A stretch of 64,000 nucleotides of DNA, from positions 16,316 to 80,315 of the forward strand of contig SMOI01000117.1 of assembly GCA_008000375.1 (NCBI GenBank), written 5' to 3'. Shown one piece after another: positions 23,924 through 31,100 of the stretch. The position numbers and the translations under genes are program-made. The DNA is from Poteriospumella lacustris. Its lineage: Eukaryota; Sar; Chrysophyceae; Chromulinales; Dinobryaceae. The stretch's first letter is position 1. Each line of letters opens with the position of its first letter. The notes under the pieces were generated by a model. It searched no databases and was not told the origin of the DNA. It worked only from the letters and a program-made list of their open reading frames with translations.

Positions 23924-24027
23924 ATGTGGGGGGCACATTGACGATTAGCATTTACTTTTACGCATATCCGAGCCTTGAGTAATGAGCGATCTTATATGCT
24001 GCCTTCCTACCGAGTGCACCCCCACAT
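23924..24027 (+). ncRNA. Box C/D snoRNA C (host intron 2), snR52-like guide
   Basis: Strong terminal stem: ATGTGGGGGGCAC (23924-23936) pairs with GTGCACCCCCACAT (24014-24027). C box TGACGA 23939-23944. D box is the variant CCGA at 24010-24013. The guide TGCTGCCTTCCT (23997-24008) is complementary to AGGAAGGCAGCA of 18S rRNA; the predicted target is the A of AAGGA, equivalent to yeast 18S A420, the known snR52 site. Confidence 0.78.
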
Positions 24028-24216
24028 TTTCGATCATTACTTTGTTTTGTCTCCGCCTCTTATGTGCAACTTTATGCTAATGATCGAATCTTTTTTTCAG
24101 AATGTTTTTGTTCCCCAATCCGCGCGAATGAATGTTCCCAAATCCCACGAATGAAATTGAATGTCCTCCGAAGCTGAAGGTAATTCTTTTCTTCATAGAT
24201 TTAGTAGTCTTTTTTT

Positions 24217-24312
24217 CGAAATGAGAATGAAGTAGTCAAATTCAAAGCATAGTTCACCTGAATTATTTATTGATGCAAACCTATCCATCATATTGACACC
24301 TGACTCATTTCG
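24217..24312 (+). ncRNA. Box C/D snoRNA D (host intron 3), snR60-like guide
   Basis: Perfect 9-bp terminal stem CGAAATGAG (24217-24225) with CTCATTTCG (24304-24312). D box CTGA 24300-24303 abuts it. C box is a weak variant (AATGAAG, 24226-24232). D' CTGA 24258-24261 and C' TGATGC 24271-24276. Guide GCATAGTTCAC (24247-24257) directly before D' is complementary to GTGAACTATGC of LSU rRNA; the predicted target A corresponds to yeast 25S A817, the snR60 site. Confidence 0.78.
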
Positions 24313-24327
24313 GCTTTTATTGGTATC

Positions 24328-24433
24328 GAAGTCTAGTTGATGATAAGAATGTTTGTGGGAATCTCTCTGAGGGTGGAGTCATCTATACTGATGAAGAGAG
24401 ACAACATGGGTCATTCCTGCTCTGATAGTCTTC
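24328..24433 (+). ncRNA. Box C/D snoRNA E (host intron 3)
   Basis: Most canonical of the set: C box TGATGA 24338-24343, D' CTGA 24367-24370, C' TGATGA 24389-24394, D CTGA 24422-24425, with terminal stem GAAGTCTA / TAGTCTTC (7 of 8 pairs; 24328-24335 with 24426-24433). Guide GTGGGAATCTC (24355-24365) upstream of D' is complementary to GAGATTCCCAC of LSU rRNA, pointing to the A of CGAGA. I found no target for the guide before the D box. Confidence 0.82.
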
Positions 24434-24603
24434 TTTTCAACCATCTCGCATCCGTTTCTAACTCCGATTGCGACTGATCTAACAACCTTTCCTTCCTTGA
24501 TTATAGATGAACGAATGTGTTTAAGTGATTCGTGTAACAATCAAAAGCAAAAACTCTCATTATATCTCTCGACTTTCTTACTTTGTAGTTGTTTGAGAAA
24601 CAC

Positions 24604-24817
24604 TATTTTACTTGCGAATAGGGAACTGAACTAGCCTAACTCGCGGGTGCTGTTGAGGGTCGTAGGTCATCATCGCACGGGTCAATTCACGGAAACTGGC
24701 GTACTGATCATTCACTTCAGATGCATCGTTTATCTGCTGAGGAATACGAGCCGCAACAGTCAAAGTATAGTGTGCCATAAGCATATTCCATTCCTCAACT
24801 TCATCCATGATCTCCAA
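24604..24817 (-). pseudogene. Truncated duplicate of the LCMT gene 3' end
   Basis: About 214 bp nearly identical to 33587-33812, the end of the intact LCMT gene, including its stop codon. It differs by a handful of substitutions and lacks 12 bp that encode TTEY in the intact gene. It encodes only the last about 69 residues (EIMDEVEEWNML... to ...VQFPIRK) and breaks off abruptly at 24817, where the parent continues. No promoter or upstream exon is visible, so this is a gene fragment, not a working gene. The reading frame is intact, so the copy is recent. Confidence 0.9.
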
Positions 24818-25194
24818 GAGTGGTAAAGGTGTAGTCCATGCTTTTTATTCCCAAAAGTGAAAACGTATGTCATACTTCCCACCAGGGCTCGCGCGAGGAC
24901 CCCCGAAAAGTGAAACGTATATGTACACTCTTGGCTATGGTCTGAGTGCGCGCTTCGCGCGCATCTGGCAGGGAAAAAGTGCATGACCGACGGACGATCG
25001 AACGGTGACACTTTGCCACATATGTCAATAAACGATTGCTGACCAAGTCGACTTCACGATACTTCCGTGATAACAATAAGGGTCGGACGTTGTACAGTGG
25101 TCCGCACCAGTTTCTGCGGTTCTCAGCTCAGTCTGAAGATCACGGACTTGCTGACGCTCTGGAGTAGTGTGCAAATAGATTCTTCAGGCGATAA
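24818..25194. promoter_or_regulatory. Upstream region of the PT-stalk membrane protein gene
   Basis: 377 bp. Contains a direct repeat AAAAGTGAAA(A)CGTAT at about 24854 and 24906 and a perfect palindrome TGCGCGC-TTC-GCGCGCA near 24946-24962. No gene recognised. Probably holds the promoter of the plus-strand gene at 25195. Confidence 0.4.
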
Positions 25195-28100
25195 ATGAAA
25201 GGAACAAGAAAAGGTAGAATCGTCGACATGAAGGCCGGGTTTTGGAATTTGCTCAATGCCTTCCTGTTTGTCGTTCCCACGATGTACCTTGTGATTCTAA
25301 TTTCATTGCCATTAAGTTTCAGTTTCTGCTATTTTTGGAATCCTGTCCCTGTTGGGGTGTATAAAGAATGGCGTGGAATTGCTGTTAGCAACAACGGACA
25401 AGTTGTCTTGAGTGGTGCTTACAGTTCTTATATGTACTTGTCGGTGGATGGTGGAACAACATGGACGGAATTAATAAGTCTGGGGAAAAAGACATGGAAT
25501 TGTTTGGCTGTGAGTAGTGCGGGTACGGTCCAAGTGGCTGGCTCTTCATACGACTCGACGTTTTTATATCTCTCTGTTGATTCTGGATTGACATGGCGAA
25601 CTATTACTAGCAAGAAGAGTTATTGGACTTCAATAACGATGAACAGCGCCGGAACAAAAATTCTTGCCTCAGAGGATGGGATTGTCTGGGTATCGTCCAA
25701 CACGGGAGCATCTTGGAACTCTTCGTATCAGAGTATGGAGTCGTTGTCTTCCAATGATGCAGCAACGACAGTTTTTGGTTGTGTGTCTTGGTCAACTAGG
25801 AAGTCGACCGATGGAGGTTTCACATGGTCGCCCTTATCGAAAACTTGCCACGCTGATTATACTGGCTCGTCTGCCCTAACTGTATCTGCTGACGGTCAAA
25901 AGGTCGTTTCAATTTATGGCACATTCCATGGCACAGATCCCAGCGAAATTTATAGATCAATTAATGGCGGTTCAACTTGGACGACAATTCGTAGAATAAA
26001 GGACAGGATAATGCTTCTTTCTGGTAGTAGTGATGGTAGCAAATTGGCTATCATTATTGGCTCAGGTAGATTGGAAACATCAATCAATGGTGGTTCCTCT
26101 TGGGTACGACAAAATTCAAGTGGAACGTCGCTTTGGTCAGCGTTGACTTACAGTGGGGATGGGAGCAAGTTGTTCTCAGTTTGGACAAAGGGCGGTGACT
26201 GTCTTGTAGTATCTCCAGATGACGGTGCATCCTGGACAAATTTACCTGTTGTTGCTGCTGCACCGTTTACTGCAATTAGTGGGAGCAATGATGGATCATT
26301 TTACGTCGCGACAGAGGAATATGGTATTTATGTATCGACCGATGGCGGTACATCTTGGAAACACCTTAGATATGCTGGGAAAAACCCAAGTGTGGCTTGC
26401 AGTAAGAATTCCAGTACGATGGTTGTTGCAACCACGGACAACGGTGTAAGGATGTCGACAGATCTCGGATTATCGTGGAAGTACCTATCGTATGGTGGAA
26501 GTAATGCAATCCAGGTTGCAGTTAGTGGTAATGGGACCGTTCAGATGCTGGCAACAAATCCTGGCTTCATCTACATTTCCTTGAATAGAGGCACCACATG
26601 GGCTGCCAAGACTTCAACCTCAATTTCTTGGCAATCTATAGCATGTAACGAAGATGGATCGAAAGCAATTGCAGCTCCAACGAGTGGCCTTTTGTATACC
26701 TCTTCTGATTTCGGTTCCACTTGGATATCTCGCTCAATACTTGGTTCTAAGTCATGGGCAGATGTCGCTATTAGTTCGTCTGGTGATACAGTCGTTGCCG
26801 TGGCAAAAAATAGCTTTATATACACATCATCGAATAGTGGGCAAACATGGGCTCAGCGAACATTTAAAGCTCAGAATTGGCGATCAGTGGCCTGCGATCG
26901 TGATTGTTCTCAAATAATCGCCGCCATAAATCCGGGAAGGATATATTTGTCTGTTGATAGTGGCATCACGTGGGTAAGCTCTACTTATGAGTCGCAAGCT
27001 TGGTCTGGCTTGTTCATGAGTGCTGATGGGAGTCGAGTGGCCGGTGTGGTAAACGAAGGATTTGTGTATGTGGGAACGCCTATGACTTCTTGTGGCCCCT
27101 CAAGTCAACCAACCAGCCAGCCTACTCGGCAACCATTCAACAAGCCGACCGGGCAACCAAGTCGCCAGCCAAGTTCCCAACCTACCAGACAGCCTTTCGC
27201 TCACCCGACAATGCAACCTTCCAGACAGCCCATCAGCCTACCATCGCGGATGCCTTCATCACAACCAACATCACAACCGACGATGCAACCGATTTCGGTT
27301 CCTTCCGCAGCCCCGTCCCTCCAACCGTCCACTAAACCTTCATCGCAGCCGACTTCGTGGCCGTCCGGCTTACCGTCGTCACAACCTTCGTCAAGACCAA
27401 CACGAACACCAACTTCGCAGCCATCCTTGTCTCCGTCCACGCAGCCGTCCTCAATGCCGACAAGATTTCCATCCGGTCAACCCTCGACGAAACCATCTGT
27501 TCAACCTTCTACTCTACCGTCTTCATCCCCAAGTTCTCGCCCATCAGCATCTCCTTCATCACAACCAACCTTTGGTCCATCAACGGCACCATCAACGACA
27601 CCGTCTGGTCAACCAACGCGCCAGCCGTCATCCCGGCCATCTTCAGACCCATCTTCGCTTCCCTCTGGCCAGCCTACCGTTACCCCTTCATCGTGTCCTT
27701 CCATTCAACCATCCGTGATTCCAACGTCTCAGCCATCTTATGCGCCGTCTGGGTTGCCTTCGAGTAAACCATCGGCACAGCCATCTGATCAGCCGTCATC
27801 AATTCCAACTGTCAATCCGTCGTGTATTCCATCTTCTCAACCGACAACTCAACCTTCGCGTCATCCAACCACACAGCCATCGTCCACTCCCACAAGCCAT
27901 CCATCCATAATACCTACAAGTGTTCCAACGCCTGATCCAACCTCGCAACCGTCACAATCACCATCTGATCAACCATCAACTAGTCCTTCCAGTCAGCCAA
28001 CAGGGTATCCATCGCGGATTCCTAGTGGCCACCCTTCTTCGCGTCCATCACTACCACCCAGTGATCAACCAACGGCAGTGCCATCTTTGCAGCCCGCTGG

Positions 28101-31100
28101 TAGTCCATCGCAACATCCTACTTCTCAACCAACATCGCATCCATCACAGACTCCGTCGACCTCGCCAACGTCCGTGCCATCCACGTTTTCAACGAGTCAT
28201 CCCTCAACGTCTCCGACAACGAATCCCGTAAGTCTGCCATCTTCACAACCGACACTGTCACCGACCAGTGTTCCCTCTCGTCAACCGTCCAATTCCCCAA
28301 CAGGCTACCCTACGAATCAGCCGTCCAGTAACCCGTCATCGCAGCCATCTACTCAACCAACGCCACGACCATCATCACAGCCATCCATCTCGCCGATCTC
28401 GTCGCCTTCGTCGCAGCCTTCATCACAGCCATCTGTGTCACCGAGCTCGTCGCCTTCGTTGCAGCCTTCATCGTGGCCTTCGCCGCAGCCATCTGTGTCT
28501 CCGAGTTCATTGCCTTCATGGCGGCCTTCATCGCAGCCATCTGTGTCTCCGAGTTCATTGCCTTCATGGCGGCCTTCATCGCAGCCATCTGTGTCTCCGA
28601 GTTCATTGCCTTCATGGCGGCCTTCATCGCAGCCATCTGTGTCTCCGAGTTCATTGCCTTCATGGCGGCCTTCATCGCAGCCATCTGTGTCTCCGAGTTC
28701 ATTGCCTTCATGGCGGCCTTCATCGCAGCCATCTGTGTCTCCGAGTTCATTGCCTTCATGGCGGCCTTCATCGCAGCCATCTGTGTCGCCGAGTTCATTG
28801 CCTTCATGGCGGCCTTCATCGCAGCCATCTGTGTCGCCGAGTTCATTGCCTTCATGGCGGCCTTCATCGCAGCCATCTGTGTCGCCGAGTTCATTGCCTT
28901 CATGGCGGCCTTCATCGCAGCCATCTGTGTCGCCGAGTTCATTGCCTTCATGGCGGCCTTCATCGCAGCCATCTGTGTCGCCGAGTTCATTGCCTTCATG
29001 GCGGCCTTCATCGCAGCCATCCGTGTCGCCGAGTTCATTGCCTTCATGGCGGCCTTCATCGCAGCCATCTGTGTCGCCGAGTTCATCGCCGTCGTCACAG
29101 CCATCTGTGTCGCCGAGTTCATTGCCTTCATGGCGGCCTTCATCACAGCCATCCGTGTCGCCGAGTTCATTGCCTTCATGGTGGCCTTCATCACAGCCAT
29201 CTGTGTCGCCGAGTTCATTGCCGTCGTCACAGCCATCTGTATCGCCGAGTTCATTGCCGTCGTCGCAGCCATCTGTGTCGCCGAGTTCATTGCCGTCGTC
29301 ACAGCCTTTATTACAGCCTACTCTTCGCCCGTCGGCTTCTCATAGTATGTTGTCTACGTCCCCATCGATCGAACCGTCTGTTGGTGCCTCCTTGGGTGAT
29401 GTTGTTGGCAAAGCGGTTTCGCTGTTGCTTGCGTCGTTCAATGGCTCTTCCGTGTCGTATTCGGACGGGGTCACGAAAGTGTCTTTGTCAGTGCTTCGGC
29501 CTACGAACGCCACATCCAATGGTACATCGTCGCAGTTGTGTGTGGTCACCTTGCCAGGTAGCAGCACATCATTAAGCATTAAACCGCCTTCTGGACGTGG
29601 AAGTAATGCTGCAGTCGTCGTCACAACAGCGGAGGTTGAGTCTAAGCATTTTACCTCATCCTTTACGGGTAATGCGTCGACGAATGCCACGTCGTCAACG
29701 GTCACTTTACCGTCGCCGGTACTCATGAGCAGTGTGATTACCATTCAAATGTCTACAATTTCGGCGAACGGATCTCTATCGACAGTGAAAGTGCCGTTCT
29801 TTGAGGCAACATTGTCGGTAACTCGATCAAATAGGACAAAGACGAACATATTGGCTCACAACTGCACAGTCGGTGTGGTGGAAACAGTGTCGATTTACTG
29901 TGCGGACACGGGCATACGCATGAATTTGACGTGCTCGGGGCGGATGGCGGTCCATGTGGCGCGGCAATGTCCGAAGCCACGGGCTGTATGTAGTGTAGTG
30001 GACCTCTCAAGTAGCCGCGTTGTGAGTAATGATTTCTGCCAGGCGTTGGATGTGGGGCCATCGGTGATATGCCGTTGCGGTGGATCTAGTAGCAACAGCT
30101 CCGCAGCAGTGGCGGCTGCTGGGCGAGTATCTGTGGGGGTGTTTCAGGTATATGGGGCAGGATCCTTTGCAGCGTCGATCACCATGGCGTCTGGTTTGTC
30201 GGCGTCGGATGTTGCGGCAAAGTCGGTGATGATCTTGTCGACCTTTGGCTGTGTCTGGGGTGTAGGGGTAGTGTTGTTTCTCATGTCGATACGTCGTGCG
30301 TCTTTCGCTCAACTGATAAACAAGCGGACGACAGAGTCAGTTCCCTCATCAAGTGTTGCGATGGTCAAGGAAATGCCCTTGTGGATCTTGGAGCCAGCGC
30401 TGCTGGCGGATTTGTTTCCACCATTCTTTCGGGATGACTTCGATGATGAGAAGCGTTCGGTGTCCCAAAATGGTTGGAAGGCTTGGTGGGAAGCGTGGAG
30501 AGGATGGTGGCGAGTGGTATCCACGTGTCACCCGTACGTTAGGATGGTTCGCATCATTGTCGGCAGCAGTTGGCATTGGAACCGTTCATCATGTATCAAC
30601 AATGACAGCGATGTTGAAGAGGCAATGCTGGATGTGGTGCAAGCGTTGACATCGCTGACGATGGCTTGTGTATTGTTAGCGTTGCTGTATGACTATCAAT
30701 ATCCCGAGGACGATGGATCATGTACAGTCTGGACTACCCAAGCGTCATGCGAAACGCGAAAAATGTTGCTGGATCCTTTTCAGAGTCAGTGCCTGTGGCG
30801 ACCGTTGTCAATATCTTCAGACGACGAAGTGGTCGTGCGGCAGATCGTTCATGGCGTGGTGGTGGAATCGATGATTATTCGAGATACCACAACGGATGGC
30901 TCGACGTCACCGGATTGTATCTTCAATGGCTCCAACAGTTCGACCATCGCCTTTGTACTATCGTTTGTGATCACGTCCTTGTTTGCTGGTATCTTGAGAC
31001 AGTGCCTTGATCGTTGTATGGCCGTGCTTACGGCGCGGCAGGCCGCGATAACCACCATGGCTTCTGCTGTTTCAAAAGAAAGCGAATCAAGGCCAACTGT

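Larger units (their letters stand above)
23150..24600 (+). ncRNA. snoRNA host gene with at least five intronic C/D snoRNAs
   Basis: Four exons inferred from splice sites: exon 1 ends 23236 (AAG|GTGAGT), exon 2 23669-23738, exon 3 24101-24179 and exon 4 from 24507. Introns run 23237-23668, 23739-24100 and 24180-24506, all GT-AG on the plus strand. The introns (327-432 nt) are several times longer than others in this window and contain five C/D box snoRNAs on the same strand. Exons are short and mostly stop-filled. The best reading frame would need an internal acceptor (GGAG at 23679-23682) in exon 2 and gives only about 45 residues starting ATG 23209, so the spliced RNA is probably noncoding or carries a tiny ORF. 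The outer ends (5' start, poly-A site) are estimates. Confidence 0.75.

Noticed and set aside
23209-24180. Coding gene starting MFDLIDSTE spliced through exons 2 and 3
   Set aside because: With the best acceptors it meets a stop after a few codons; using an internal acceptor gives about 45 residues with no recognisable domain. The intronic snoRNAs explain the locus better, though a micro-ORF remains possible.
28501-29330. Possible CRISPR-like array
   Set aside because: Units are contiguous without unique spacers, lie in a coding frame, and the genome is eukaryotic.
28268-29575. Long open frames on both strands across the minisatellite (435, 290 and 317 codons)
   Set aside because: Produced by the 48-bp repeat, whose length is a multiple of three and which happens to lack stops in several frames. 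Only the plus-strand PSSLPSWRP frame continues through flanking unique sequence.
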